From: Dryas octopetala
Taxonomy: Eukaryota > Streptophyta > Magnoliopsida > Rosales > Rosaceae
Direction of reading: 5' to 3'
Assembly: GCA_963921425.1 (NCBI GenBank)
Contig: OY992834.1
Location: 11,949,271-12,013,270, forward strand
DNA: 64,000 nt
Part shown: piece by piece, positions 1 to 11,198 of the stretch
How positions within the stretch are numbered: position 1 is the stretch's first letter
Layout of the letters: every line of letters begins with the position of its first letter
Position numbers and translations under genes: made by a program
The notes under the pieces: model-generated
Database searches by the model: none
What the model was told of the DNA's origin: nothing
What the model saw: the letters and a program-made list of their open reading frames with translations, nothing else

Positions 1-1190
1 TACCGAACCGCCAGGCCCATACCGACTACCGACCGACTATGGTCGGAATGGGCAAATTCCCAACCGCCACCACTATCTCCAATGGCGGTAAACCGACAAT
101 TGGTCTTACTGACAACACGGTCAGGTCGATGCGATGCGGGCCCATTTCGAACCAATTAATGGGCCTTTTTTGGGTTAAATTTAGGAGGTTTTTAGCCCAT
201 TTTTTGGCTTAAAACAACCAAAAAATCTCATATACCAGCCCATAAGCCCATTTTTTGGGTCTAATACAAGCTTCTAATAGTGGAGTCACTCAGTTTATTT
301 ATAATAGGAAAAAGGCTAATGCCTTATGCTTCTTTTTGACGTGGGATTATAGCAAAACAACTAAACAATTAACATTTTAGTCTTTCACCATCTCTCTATC
401 TCAGTCTTGCACTATCTCTCAGACTCTAAATTCTCTCTTTGACAAAAAAAAAAAATCTCAGTTCTTTTTTCTCTTGCTATCCTTATTTCCCACCATCGCT
501 CTCCCTTTCTCCCACCGTCGCCTTCCTTCCCTATGAACCTTCAAGTTTGCGAAACACAACACTCATCGATCTGGGTCTTAAAACGGGAAAATGGAGGCGG
601 TGGCCGGAGAGGATAAGGGTGTTAATGTTATTGTGGTCCAGATTGCAAAGCAGCCCCGTAACCCCGTACTCACTAAGTTTCTCTGTGTCTCATGCAGTCA
701 CGCTACCCTTTCCTTTTCCCTCTCCCTTTATCTCAGATTGTATATAGGTAATTGAGTTGATTGGGTTGATTGGGTTGATTGGCCTCTGGGGTTGTTGATT
801 CACATATGGGTTGTTGTTGTTGTTGGGAAATTGATTGGGTTGTTGTTGTTGGGAAATTGAGTTTGAAATGAGAAATTGGGTTTTTGTTGTTGTTGTAATT
901 AGGTCGAGTTTGCAGGTCGACGGAAAGAAAGGAAGCCATAGAACAGAAGAAGAAGAAGAAGAAGAAGAAGAAGAAGAAGAAGAAGAAGAAGAAGAAGAAG
1001 AAGGTCGGATCGGTATCGATATATCGATGGTTTGGGATTTCCAAACCTCCATCGCCACCGCCCACAGTCGGATCGGTTGGATTACCGCCACCGACTATTC
1101 GGTCACTCGTCAGAACGGTTTTGTTCTGAGCGGTTGCGTCGTTTACGGTGTTTGGATCAGTTTTCTCGGTTAGCCAACCCAGCCCTAGAT
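1..1190. mobile_element. Right part of a hAT-like non-autonomous element (left end outside window)
   Basis: The first 150 bases and the last 170 bases are crowded with ACCG/CGGT motifs in both orientations, as in hAT subterminal regions. The block stops at about 1187 with CCAACCCAGCCCTA, which read backwards is TAGGGCTGGGTTGG, similar to Ac-like terminal inverted repeats. The interior holds pyrimidine-rich leader-like sequence (370-540), a short open frame from 591, TTG/GTT-rich repeats (735-890) and the GAA array. No transposase is recognisable. The left terminus and target duplication lie outside the window, so the class is an inference. Confidence 0.4.
945..1003 (+). repeat. GAA/TTC trinucleotide microsatellite
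   Basis: About 19 uninterrupted AGA/GAA units. The run reads as polyglutamate on one strand and polyserine or polyphenylalanine on the other; these readings are artefacts of the repeat rather than genes. Confidence 0.95.
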
Positions 1191-1597
1191 ATATTAAACT
1201 AGGCCCATGTATATCATGTCATGAAAAGGTTGAAGTTATAGCATGTCCTTAGCGTTACCCTTTGAATATGGATGTAGATTCAAATTTAGGATCAAAATTC
1301 AAACATATATTGGTGTGAAGCAGAAAGAGAGCAAAAAGGTACCTTAATGTAGCGAACTTGCTTAAGAAGCTACCGTATTGTAGCGAACTTGATTGCACTA
1401 GTAGTATGTATGTATCTTATTTCACAATAAATTATCACATGACTAGTATGTGAGTGGTTGTTGTAAAAGAAAGATGGTGTATACATTGGTTACAGACAAA
1501 ACCTTCTCAAGTTGAAGGGGTTAGTCGATGTGCCCATATTCAACTCAAGTATAAATTTTGAGATTAAATTACTCCCTTTAATTCATTGGTAAGTTAT
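1191..1597. other. Intergenic, nothing recognised
   Basis: AT-rich sequence with no long open frame and no recognised repeat, apart from a short duplicated phrase (GTAGCGAACTTG, near 1350 and 1380). Confidence 0.5.
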
Positions 1598-2950
1598 TGT
1601 AGACACCAAAATTTTGGTAAAAAAAAATTGGCAAAAACTAAAAAATTTCACCATTTGACTAGTCAAAGATGATTGGTGCAAGCTATGGACCCCACACACA
1701 AGTACACGTGGCACATGACTCATCAAGATAAAGCGGGCCACCGAAGATGATATATGTCGACATCTGGGAAGGCTATCAATCAAATCAAGTCAAAGGCTAA
1801 ATTAAGGAATAAATTGTCCTTAATTAGTTAATTGTCTAAATTAAGGAATTCATTGTCCTTAATTAGTTAATTGTCTAAATTAATTAATGACATTGATTCA
1901 AATCATGAGTTTTGGTGTTGTAAATGACAATTCTAGGTTACTCACAACAGTTTTGGTGTTTGGTAAAAAAACAAAAAATTGTAGTATCGTAGGTGTGCAG
2001 TGAATGAAAGTTGTTGGGTCCATTAATTAAAATTTTTAGTTGCCCAATATATCCTTAATTTTATATTGATGATTAATATGGTATTTTATTTGTACCATTA
2101 AAATTACAATATACCTAAAAAATAATATGCAAACTTATTTAATTATTTTGTTTTTAGCAATTTTAATGTTATAAATTTGTAGACAAAAAATTATAAACAA
2201 GTAAAATGCATGTTTTTTATCAAACAAATAAATCAAAAGCATTTTCAGCATTATGTCTATTTTAGTAATTATAAATAGGCACAACAATTTTATATTAAAA
2301 TTTACCAAACACCTTGATACTGCTTTTTATACTCACAGAATTTTTGAAGACATAGTTCACCAAATACTCAACTACTTTACTTTACAACTGATCTTACTTC
2401 ACATTTGTTTTACTTCACAATAGTTTTTTATCACACTAATACCAAAATAAGCCGTAAATCAATTCAGTTAGCTCATATTTAAATCAATCCAGCCTTAATT
2501 TCATAGGTCAAAAGTTTAATCCCACAAATCAAGGGATTTTAAATTGGAGACTCTAAACTAAGAGTCTCTCTCTTGCCTATAAATACAGGCGTTTAGTTCA
2601 GAAGAAGGACCTCTGAAAACTTTGGCAAAATTCTGACAAACTTTGGCCAAAGATAAAACACCTAAACACTCTCAATGTTCTTCATAAAGCTCATCGAGAA
2701 TCAACAAGCATAATATACACATGCCAATTCTTTCACCACCAAAGCCGAAGAACCACTGCCACGTGACACACCTCGTGGTCAAAGATTGATCAAGATCAAA
2801 CCTCAACGGCCCTTGATCAAATTTCAACCGTTCTAGAAGACTTGAAGATTCAACCATTCGATTCAAGAATAAGTGTTCATCACCCTTGAGTTAAGCACAA
2901 CTTTGGAGAGCGAATTAGAGGAATATTCTTGTAAAGAATAGACACACAGA
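1598..2950 (+). repeat. Repeat-derived block, possible degraded LTR
   Basis: It begins TGTAGACACCAAAATTTTGG, a phrase typical of plant LTR starts. It contains a TATA-like CTATAAATACAGG (2578-2590) followed by a transcript-leader-like stretch without a gene. Two 39-bp direct repeats lie at 1797-1874. A segment from 1911 to 2460, with TTTGGTGTTTGGTAAA near its left and TTTACCAAACACC near its right, looks like a separate insertion. I found no matching second LTR, primer site or target duplication, so this is tentative. Confidence 0.3.
1797..1874. repeat. Tandem duplication of a 39-bp unit
   Basis: Positions 1797-1835 and 1836-1874 both read CTAAATTAAGGAAT..TTGTCCTTAATTAGTTAATTGT, with only a couple of differences. 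Confidence 0.85.
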
Positions 2951-3327
2951 TTTTTTGGTCAATAGTAATTACATTAGAAGAAAAGGGAGGGGAGAACCCC
3001 CATACCCCAAATACAGCCAAAACAAACTAAGGAGAGAAGCAGTTATAGATAATAAAGAATAAAGATATGAATAGGGAGAAACCGGCCTAGCAAGCAAGGT
3101 GCTTCTATTTATAGAGACAATGAGAGGCTTAAATGATGAGGATTGAGTCTATTTGAATTCAAAATCAAATGCCAATCTCTTATTCAAATAACATGATCTG
3201 ATCTTTATTTTTGAATTGGCATCTAATCCTTTCCTTTTTAAAACGCTTTTCCTCTCATTTTGAATGCATCCAACGTGGGTTTATATCTCCAACCATATTT
3301 TTTTAATTTTTATGGTTCAACAAAAGT
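2951..3327. other. Unassigned sequence left of the duplication
   Basis: No gene is recognised. Homology with copy 2 of the NLR duplication starts only at the phrase AAGTTGAAAAACCCTTT, near 3328, so this stretch is unique to the left flank. Confidence 0.45.
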
Positions 3328-4859
3328 TGAAAAACCCTTTCTTCTTTTTCTGTTACAATTAACCCTTCCTAATATTTGGCTGTAGATTATATAGACAATG
3401 TGGGAACGAACAGAGCAAAAACAAACAATTGAGTATACAGCTGGAGATTACTCATTTATTATAATATATGGAGACTAAATTACTAATCTTGAATCTACTT
3501 TTCATTTGCATGTTTTAGTTGCCCATCCTCTTCCAAAAGTTTCAGGATCAAGCTAGTAGTATTGTTTCTAGCTTAGTCTTTTATTTCTGAAGTCTAAGTG
3601 TGGTGTGAGCTCTGCAAGCTGCCACTAAAGGTGCTTTAAGTACTTCCATAGTTTAGAACTATTGTAAATATTTAGAAATTGAAGAATGATCTTAATTGTT
3701 GCATACATATATCTTAGCCACTTTTTCCAACATTAGATAAGCTCTTTTTCATGTGAGTTAATTGCTGTATATATTTCTTACTAATTAATTAGCATTTAGG
3801 GGTTTTTCAATATATATATGTTTCGTTAACCGCACTGTATGCCAATTGATCCTTAATTAGGCCCTGAGTTACATATAGAAAAGCTGGCTAACACTCTATA
3901 TAGTGGGTTATATGAGTTTGCACAATATTCCTTAGAAGACACATGTTTGCACAATATTCAGATAGCCGGAGACACATGTTTTTTCAAAAACTGATATCAA
4001 TCTAGTGGTGTCTATCAGGATTTTTGTAGTAGTGTTACAGAAAACAGACTCTCTCTCTACCTATGTATTATGAATTTGTTATATAAATAATGGAAGATTA
4101 GTTGAGGTAAATAGAAGGACAATTTGATTTGAGAATCAAATAAGTGGGAAATCAAGCAAATTATCTTCAGCAATTATATAGACCATAAATATGGTAAACA
4201 GCAAGCGAGGTATCTTTCTAGAATGGAGGTAGTGCTCCTCTTTTAACTTGTGATCAACTTGGCCCCATATAAAGGATGGACGACTTGACTTCAAGTAAAA
4301 TTTAACTTATTAGTAAAACTTATCCAAACACTAGCTAGGCAGAGGACAAACAAATTAAAACTATACTAATTAAGACATCACCAGATAAATGGATAATTAG
4401 AAGAAACTTGTGGTAGAGGTAAAGCCAACCAGCAACACCAGGTCAACAAATTATTTACACTAGTAAAACTGAGCTACTCAGATTATTTTGATGAGAACCA
4501 CATATGCATTTTACTGTGGTTTCCTATTAACTTCATAAATTTTCCCCACAACCAAATAATAATTGAGAAATTTAGATCAGAACAAGTGGGACGAATGGTC
4601 CAAATTAAGAGAATTGTATTTTGCGGTCACTGACTGTTTCCTTTTGCTTTTGTCCACAAAAGGGTAGGCCTATCTGTAAGTTGTCCCTTTAACTTTTTGA
4701 CTTATGGGTCGTCCACTAATATTTATCTCTGCAATTTCATATCAGTTTCATTATCATCAATACCAAAGATGTAGCTGATGCTCTCAAGTTCACACATCAA
4801 AAACCAAATTAGTCGTCAACTGTTCTCAATTCCATTTGCAAGTTAACAAGAAATCAATC
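3328..4859 (+). promoter_or_regulatory. 5' flank of NLR copy 1
   Basis: No coding sequence. 3328-3895 resembles sequence found downstream of the NLRs (compare 8250-8560), suggesting it is the leftover 3' flank of an older, lost NLR. 3889-4859 is the immediate upstream region, conserved in copy 2. It holds two W-box cores TTGACT (4285-4290 and 4697-4702), both kept in copy 2. WRKY factors bind such boxes in defence promoters; use here is inferred. Confidence 0.4.
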
Positions 4860-7824
4860 ATGGCTTTGGAGGTCGTGGGTGGAGCTTTTCTCTCTGCTTT
4901 ATTTCAAAAGATGGCTTCTGGGGAGGTCCTGGACTTCCTCAGGGGAAAGAAACGGACCCAAGGATTACTGGACAAGTTGAAGATGACGTTGTTGTCTGCT
5001 GATGCTGTTCTCCAAGATGCCGAGGAGAAGCAACTCACTGACTCAAGAGTCAAGCAGTGGCTCGAGGGGCTTACAGATGCCGTCTATCATGCTGAGGACA
5101 TGGTGGACAAGATCAAGACTAAAGCTTTAAAGCGCAAGCTCAAAGCTGAATCTGGGAGTATCAAATATAAGGTACTAATAAAGCCCATCTCTTCTGCGTT
5201 TCATGCTTTTGACACAAAAGTAAACTCCAGGATAGAGGAAATTCTTGACATGCTAGACTCCATTGTAAAGCAGAAAGACACCCTTAATCTGAAATCAGAT
5301 GATGGACACACAACATCAGAAACAATTCTACCACCTTTTTTGGTTGGAATGCTACCACCTGCAACTACTTCTAATTTGGTAGATTCTGATTTCTATGGAA
5401 GAGAAAAAGAGAAGGAGAGCTTCCTCCAGTTATTGCTATCGGCTGATGCGACTGGCAATAAGATAAGCGTGCTTCCCATTGTGGGCATGGGTGGTATCGG
5501 AAAGACCACCTTTGCTCAGCTCATATACAACCATGTTAAAGAGACAAAACATTTTGACCTCTATGCATGGGTTTGTGTTTCACAAAAATTTGATGCTGAT
5601 AGAATTACACAAACAATTTATGAGTCAATCACTAGTGAAGAAGCCTCTGATATCACGAATCTAGATATGCTTCAATGTAAATTGAAGGAAGCCTTGATGG
5701 GGAAGAAGTTTCTTTTCGTTCACGATGACGTATGGAATGAGAATTATGATAATTGGAATCCTTTATGGCGTCTTTTTCAGTCAGGAGCACATGGAAGTAA
5801 GATTATTGTCACAACACGCATTCAAGGTGTAGCATCTATGATGGGCTGTACTCCTCAGATTCGTCATTTAACAGAAATAAGTGAGGAAGATTGTTGGTTG
5901 CTATTTGCAAAACATGCCTTTGAAAACGCAACCGATAGCGAACGATCAAATCTTGAAGTAATAGGAAGAAAAATTGCTAGAAAGTGTAAAGGTCTTCCTT
6001 TAGCTGCTAAGTCACTTGGAGGTCTCCTACGCTCTAGATTAAATATTGTGGAGGAATGGGAAAAAATATTGAATAGTAACATATGGGAGTTATCTCCAGA
6101 GAAGAGTCATATTCTGCCAGCTCTATGGTTGAGCTACCATTATCTGCCTCCATATCTGAAGCGTTGTTTTGTTTATTGTTAATTCAATCTTTCCAAAGAA
6201 TTATGAATTTGGAAAATTAGAATTGATGTTGTTATGGAAGGCTGAAGATCTCTTACAACCCAAACATAATGAAATGATGGAAGAAGTGGGAGAAGACTAC
6301 TTCAATGATCTAATCTCAAGGTCATTTTTTCAGCGTGCAAAGCATTCAGAGTCAAAGTTCATCATGCATGACCTTATTAATGATTTAGCAAATTTTGTAT
6401 CTGGAGAATTTTGTGTTAGGTGGGATGATAATGAATCTCCCAACATTGTGACCAAAACTCGTCATTTTTCATATATGGAAAAATATGGTAGTCATGGCTT
6501 TGACAAATTTGAGGCTTTATATGAAGCTAAGTATTTGCGTACTTTCCTCCCATCTCTAGAATATTGGTTCGATGTTAGGCTCCGAATGCCAGATGCCAAG
6601 GTACTACATGATTTCTTTTCAAAGTTACAATATTTAAGAGTGCTCAATTTTGCAAGGTATGATTTGAAGGAGCTGCCTGATTCAATTGACAAATTGAAAC
6701 ATCTAAGGCACTTGGACTTGTCTTACACTTCCATTCAAAAGTTACCTGATAGAGTGTGTAATTTGTATAATTTACAAACATTATTGTTGTCCTATTGTGA
6801 AGCTCTTACTCAGTTGCCAATCGACTTTGGAAGACTAATCAACTTGCGCCATCTAGATATTGAGGGTACTAAAGTACAAAAGATGCCACCACGTATGGGA
6901 AAATTGAAAGACCTCCGAGATTTAAGTTACTTTGTGGTAGACAAGCATACTGCAGGGCATGACATTTTAGAGTTAAAGGAGCTTCAGTTTTTGCGAGGAA
7001 CACTTCGTATCTCGGGACTTGATAATCTGGTTCATGTAAAGGATGCTTTAGAGGTCAACATCATGAGGGACAAGAAGTATCTCAATGAACTAGTTTTGAG
7101 ATGGAAACCAAGTATAGTCGATGATTCACACCAAGAAAGAGAGAGAGAAGTTCTTGAGAAGCTCCAACCTCATACAAACCTAAAAACGCTTGTTATTCAT
7201 TCATATGGTGGGACAACATTTCCAAGTTGGTTAGGGCCGGAGACTCCCAACTTGACGGAGATAGTAATATGTGGATGTGAGAAATTGAGGTCGCTGCCTG
7301 AAGAGATGCACAGCCTTCTCCCATCACTTGAGTCTCTGTGGATACAAGATTGTCCAGAATTGGAATCATTTCCGGAAGGGGGATTGCCGTCAAAATTAAA
7401 ATTTCTTGAGATCTATTCTTGCAAGAAACTGATGGCAAAGCGGATGCAGTGGGGTCTACCAAGACTCACCTCTCTTACAGACTTGACACTTGGCTTCGAA
7501 GATTGTGAAGAAGTAGTAGATGATTCATTTCCGGAGGAGGGGCTACTGCCCACCACTCTCACTTCTCTCTTGATCTCCGATCTTTTGAATGTTAAGAAGA
7601 TGGACAGCAAAGGGTTTGTACACCTCAACTCTCTTAAAGAGTTGGGGATTTTGAGATGCCCTGAGCTGCAGTGCTTGCCAGATGAAGGGCTACCCAATTC
7701 TCTTTCTGGTCTATGTATCTTGGGATGTCCTTTGCTTTCAGAACGGTGCGAGAGAGAGAAAGGGGAAGAGTGGCCCAAGATTGCTCACATCCCCAACATA
7801 TCCATCGATCACAACCGCATATGA
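4860..7824 (+). pseudogene. CC-NB-ARC-LRR (RPP13-like-1 type) resistance gene, broken by a 4-base insertion
   Basis: Same architecture as the intact NLR at 19996. It has an Rx-type coiled coil (about 1-130, AEDMVDKI), P-loop GMGGIGKTT (209-217), RNBS-A, kinase-2 FVHDDVW, GSKIIVTTR, GLPLA, and after the break MHDLINDLA and leucine-rich repeats. The start is ATG 4860, because it begins the conserved MALEVVGGAF; an in-frame ATG lies 24 bases upstream. Compared with copy 2, four bases (AATT/TTAA) are added at about 6179-6184. They create TAA at 6180-6182 and shift the frame, so the first frame stops after the NB-ARC segment (RCFVYC, about 440 residues) and the rest (to 7824) is out of frame. Outside this lesion both halves stay open, so decay is recent. 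A truncated CC-NB protein could still be made; an assembly error is possible. Confidence 0.9.
5484..5503 (+). promoter_or_regulatory. Candidate miR482/miR2118 target in the P-loop (copy 1)
   Basis: The P-loop codons read GGCATGGGTGGTATCGGAAA, close to the complement of miR2118/miR482 family members, which are known to cleave NLR transcripts at this site and trigger phased siRNAs. The match is judged from remembered family sequences; cleavage is inferred. Confidence 0.45.
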
Positions 7825-9620
7825 TATTGTATGAGAATGTGTTGATGGGTCCCACTCCCACCCAGTTGTGTTGATTGTAATTATGCAATTCCCTCTCAAC
7901 AGGTAATGTTCTGCAAACTCGACCTGCTTCTTTGTCATCGGCATTCTGTAACGTAAAGTCCATTTTGCATGTTTCATTTGCCCATCCTCTTCAGAAAGAC
8001 TGTACGACTGTGCAATTCTTAATTTAGTTTTCATAATCCAATTGCCAATGCGTCTTCTTCGTTATATATTCAGAAGCGAATTGAAACTGGGTATTGATTG
8101 AGGGATTACCAGCGTTAATGCCCTCAACTTCCAATTTGTAGTGATCTATAATTCTATATATACAAGGAGCTGCTATTAGACTCTTTTGTTTCTACATACA
8201 TGAATTGACTACTTCTACATGAATTGACTCTGTACATGAATTGACTACTTGTAGACTCTTTTAGTCTTTTGTTTGGTTCTAGATTACTCATTTATTATAA
8301 TATATGGGTACTAACCTGAATCTAATTTCCATTTGCATGTTTCAATTGCCCATCCTATTCTGCTAAAGCTTCAGGATCAAGCTAGCTGGTAATACTAGTG
8401 TTTTTATCTCTGCTATACATATTGCTGGTGTGGTATCAGCTCCGGATGTTGCAACTATATAATATGCTCCCACTACATTAAGGTGCTTCACTTAATTCCA
8501 TTTTTGTAAACTTTAATTTGTATATATTCTGAAATTGAAGAATGAGATCACGTTGTAATGCTAATTGGTGATTAACCTTAGGTCCTGATTTATACTTAGA
8601 AAAGATGGCTAATGCATCCTCTTTGTTCTCTGCTCTTATACATGCAGTACCTCTGTAACAAAATTTTTTCAGAGGCCATCAATTCTGGTACCCCTTTAGG
8701 ACGCCCTGGAGAGCCACGAGAGGCGCCTTCCTTGGGGGCATCTCTGTGCCTCTTACAGAACTGAAAAACCTAGTTGTGTATATATATACTGGGAGACTTG
8801 GAGATCACACTACTAGACTCTTTTGTTTCTAGACACATGAATTGACTACTTTGTGGATTGTATTGGAAAGTTTTAAACTGATTTCCCAACAGTATGCTTG
8901 TATACTTCTTGCTCTTTTATTTAACATCCTTGTCATTGATATATTTTGTAAGAAATATTTTACACGAAGGAACGAGCTCTTTTGAGTTTGGATACTGAAA
9001 TGTTTGCTCTAGAGGTTGGTTTCACTTGCGCTCTGGTACACAGCCACACAGCACTCTAATAAGTTTCTAATGTTTCTATTATTTCACTTGCTCTTTTGCA
9101 CCTTTGCTTCTTTGATCTCGGTGAAATTTTGCTTACTCTTTGCATTTTACCAGCAGCAATATCATTAATCAATATATTCAAGTCCAGTGGTTATTTTTTC
9201 TTAAACAAAATATGTTTGAGTAGTTTGTGGTTAAGTTGGCTAATTATGCTATTCTCACTTCATCATTTAAGTATTTTTCTGGGAGTTGAGATCTATATAT
9301 ACACAAGTAATGAAACAGAAATATGAAAAATGGTAATGGAAGATGAAAGGAACAAGAGTGTTGAACTTTTATCTCTGAGTGCATTTTACCTAAGAATATT
9401 TTGCAATTCTTAATTTGTTTTCATATGCACTTGCCGACCACTTTGCGGTAATTTTGTCCTAGATTGTAATAATGCAACCGATTGTCCTGCTAAGTAAGTA
9501 AATTAGTAATTTTCTTTTGAAAGTTTTTTTTTTGCCCACTAATTTTGTCTTGAAAGTTAGAGTACTCTAAATTTTTTTATTAAAAATTAAAGTGCTTTCT
9601 ATAAATATATTTGAAAGAGT
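7825..9620 (+). other. 3' flank of NLR copy 1
   Basis: Non-coding sequence colinear with 22963-24970. It keeps NLR-family 3' flank phrases (GATGGGTCCCACTCCCACCC, then TTCCCTCTCAACAGGTAA). The segment of about 460 bases at 8070-8545 is absent from copy 2 and is bounded by similar words (TTCAGAAGCGAATTGAA / TTCTGAAATTGAAGAATG), so copy 2 probably lost it by short-repeat recombination. The part at 8640-8760 is GC-richer and shared with 23470-23600. Confidence 0.6.
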
Positions 9621-10690
9621 TTTTTTTTTTTTAAAAGTAAATTACAATTTAGTATCTCAATTTTACATGTTGTTTCAACTTAGTACCCTAATTTTGAAAA
9701 CTTATAAAACAGTAGCTCAACTTTCATTTTGTGTCAAAATAGTACCTTCATTAGTTTTTCTGTCAAATAAACCGTTATTTGCTGACGTGGCAGAGGTATT
9801 TTTATTTTTTTCCCAAAATTTAAAAAATAATAATATTTTTAAAAACTTTTGAATAAAAAAATTTCTTAAAATAATTGAAACTTTTAAAAATAAAAAAAAA
9901 ACAATTTGGGGGGAGATGGGAGGGGGAGGGTCGGGGGGTGGGGGGGTGAGGGGGTTGGGTAAGGGGGGGTGAGGGGGGAGGGGCGACGAGACTGGTGGAT
10001 CGGGCAGGGAGAGGGGGGAGGATGGGGTGGGGGCAGGTTGGGATGGCTGAGGAAGGCTGGGTGGGGGTGGGAAAGGGAGGGGATAGGGTTGGGGCTGGGG
10101 GGAGGGGGTGCAACGGGGGCTGAGGGTGCGACGGGACTGGGGTGGGGGGGGGAGGGGCAGGGGAGAGGGCGGCTCGCCCCCTCCCCTCCCAGCCCCCACC
10201 CCTCCTCTCCCCAACCTGCCCCTTCATCCTCCCCCCTCTCCCTGCCCGACCCACCCCTTGCCCAACCCCTCCACCCGGTGGGGTGGAGGGTGGGTCAAGC
10301 AGGGAGATGGGGAGGATGGGGGGGGGCTGGCTGGGGAGGGGAGGGGTGAGGACTGGCTGGGGTGGGGAGGGGAGGGGAGGGAGATGGGGGCGTAGGGCAT
10401 GGCTGGGGAAGGAGGGGGAAAGGTTTTTTTTATTTTATGAAATTTTTTTATTCAAAAGTTTTTAAAAATATTAATATTTTTAAAATTTGGGAAAAAAGAC
10501 GAAAATATTCCTGCCACGTTAGCATATAACGATTTATTTGACAGAAAAATTAACGGATGTACTATTTTGACACAAAATGAAAGTTGAGATACTTTTTTAC
10601 AAGTTTTCAAAGTTGGGGTACTAAATTGAAACAACATATAAAGTTGAAGTACTAAATTGTAATTTGCTCTAAAAAAAAAAAACATGGACC
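9621..10690. mobile_element. Long-TIR foldback (MULE-like) element with a G-rich core
   Basis: Left arm about 9632-9885 and right arm about 10430-10685 are inverted copies of each other (AAATTACAATTTAGTA.. at each outer end, CTTTTGAATAAAAAAATTTC at each inner end). The orthologous site in copy 2 (near 24966-24976) lacks the block, so it is an insertion. Poly-T/poly-A at the borders hides the target duplication. The interior, about 9907-10420, is almost pure G with an oppositely oriented C-rich stretch (10176-10262). No transposase is encoded, so it is non-autonomous. Confidence 0.85.
9907..10420 (+). repeat. G-rich low-complexity core with an internal inverted repeat
   Basis: Dozens of G runs of 3 to 8 are separated by one to three bases on the plus strand, flipping to C runs at 10176-10262. 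The phrase CGGGCAGGGAGAGGGGGGAG near 9998 recurs inverted near 10230-10250, and again in direct form near 10290-10320. This satisfies simple quadruplex patterns many times over. Open frames through it are proline/glycine/arginine artefacts. Confidence 0.9.
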
Positions 10691-11198
10691 TATCACCTAT
10701 GTGCTTCTTCAAAAAGTACTAAAGAAATCTGTTTATAATCCAAGAACACTTATATATTTTTTTTTTTGCCAAGAATCCAAAAACACTTTTAACCTATGAA
10801 AAATCCATGTACTTTTTTTACTCTATTTTATCTTTAAAAAAGAAGAAGATTTTTCAATTTTTAAGGGTAAAATAGTAATTCAATGCTTATACACACTACA
10901 CAGACACCAACCGAGCTTTGAGCAATCTCTGGGTTCGAATAGAGAATCGTCTATGCAGCTTTTATTTGGGGTGGTTCTCAGAAATCCTCTCTCTGTCTCT
11001 CAACACTGAAAACCACTGTTTCCAATTCCCTCACTAGTTACTCCAAAACCCCTCTACTCTATTTTCTCTCCCAATTACCTCCAAATTCAAACTCTGCAAA
11101 AACCTAGCCTCCCACTTTTCAAGTTTTCACTTTTCACTTACCGTCTTATATTTTTTTCGATTTATATTTTTGTGGTGTAAAGATGGACATAGAGCAAA
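10691..11198 (+). promoter_or_regulatory. Duplicated CSN7 promoter/5'UTR, truncated after 16 coding bases
   Basis: Colinear with 24975-25449, the region just upstream of the intact CSN7. The shared CTCTCTGTCTCTCAACACTG and the TTGTGGTGTAAAG leader are followed by ATGGACATAGAGCAAA (11183-11198). After this, identity stops and NLR-array DNA begins. It carries the same upstream signals as CSN7, so it may still drive transcription into the LRR fragment. Confidence 0.85.

Larger units (their letters stand above)
3328..11198 (+). repeat. Segmental duplication, copy 1 (NLR + CSN7 promoter)
   Basis: Nearly base-for-base colinear with 12831-25449. Matching blocks include 3328-3895 with 12832-13398, 3889-4860 with 18978-19996, the whole NLR, 7825-8060 with 22963-23360, 8560-9350 with 23360-24190, 9425-9620 with 24765-24970, and 10690-11198 with 24975-25449. 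Copy 1 carries an extra foldback element (9621-10690) and about 460 extra bases near 8070-8545. It lacks the copia element and its surroundings. It ends inside the first codons of CSN7. Confidence 0.9.

Noticed and set aside
690..1173. Long open frames on both strands through the GAA array
   Set aside because: They are made of homopolymeric residues (E, S, F) from the microsatellite and have no domain.
6169..7824. Treating the second half of NLR copy 1 as an independent LRR gene
   Set aside because: Its ATG at 6169 is an out-of-frame reading of the upstream RCFVYC region. Comparison with copy 2 shows one gene split by a 4-base insertion.
9717..10465. Several overlapping proline-, glycine- and arginine-rich frames
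   Set aside because: They come from the G/C-rich core of a foldback transposon. All frames stay open simply because stops need A and T.
10930..10960. GGTTCGAATAG resembling a tRNA T-arm/B-box
   Set aside because: No acceptor stem, anticodon arm or A-box at proper spacing. It is part of the duplicated CSN7 promoter.
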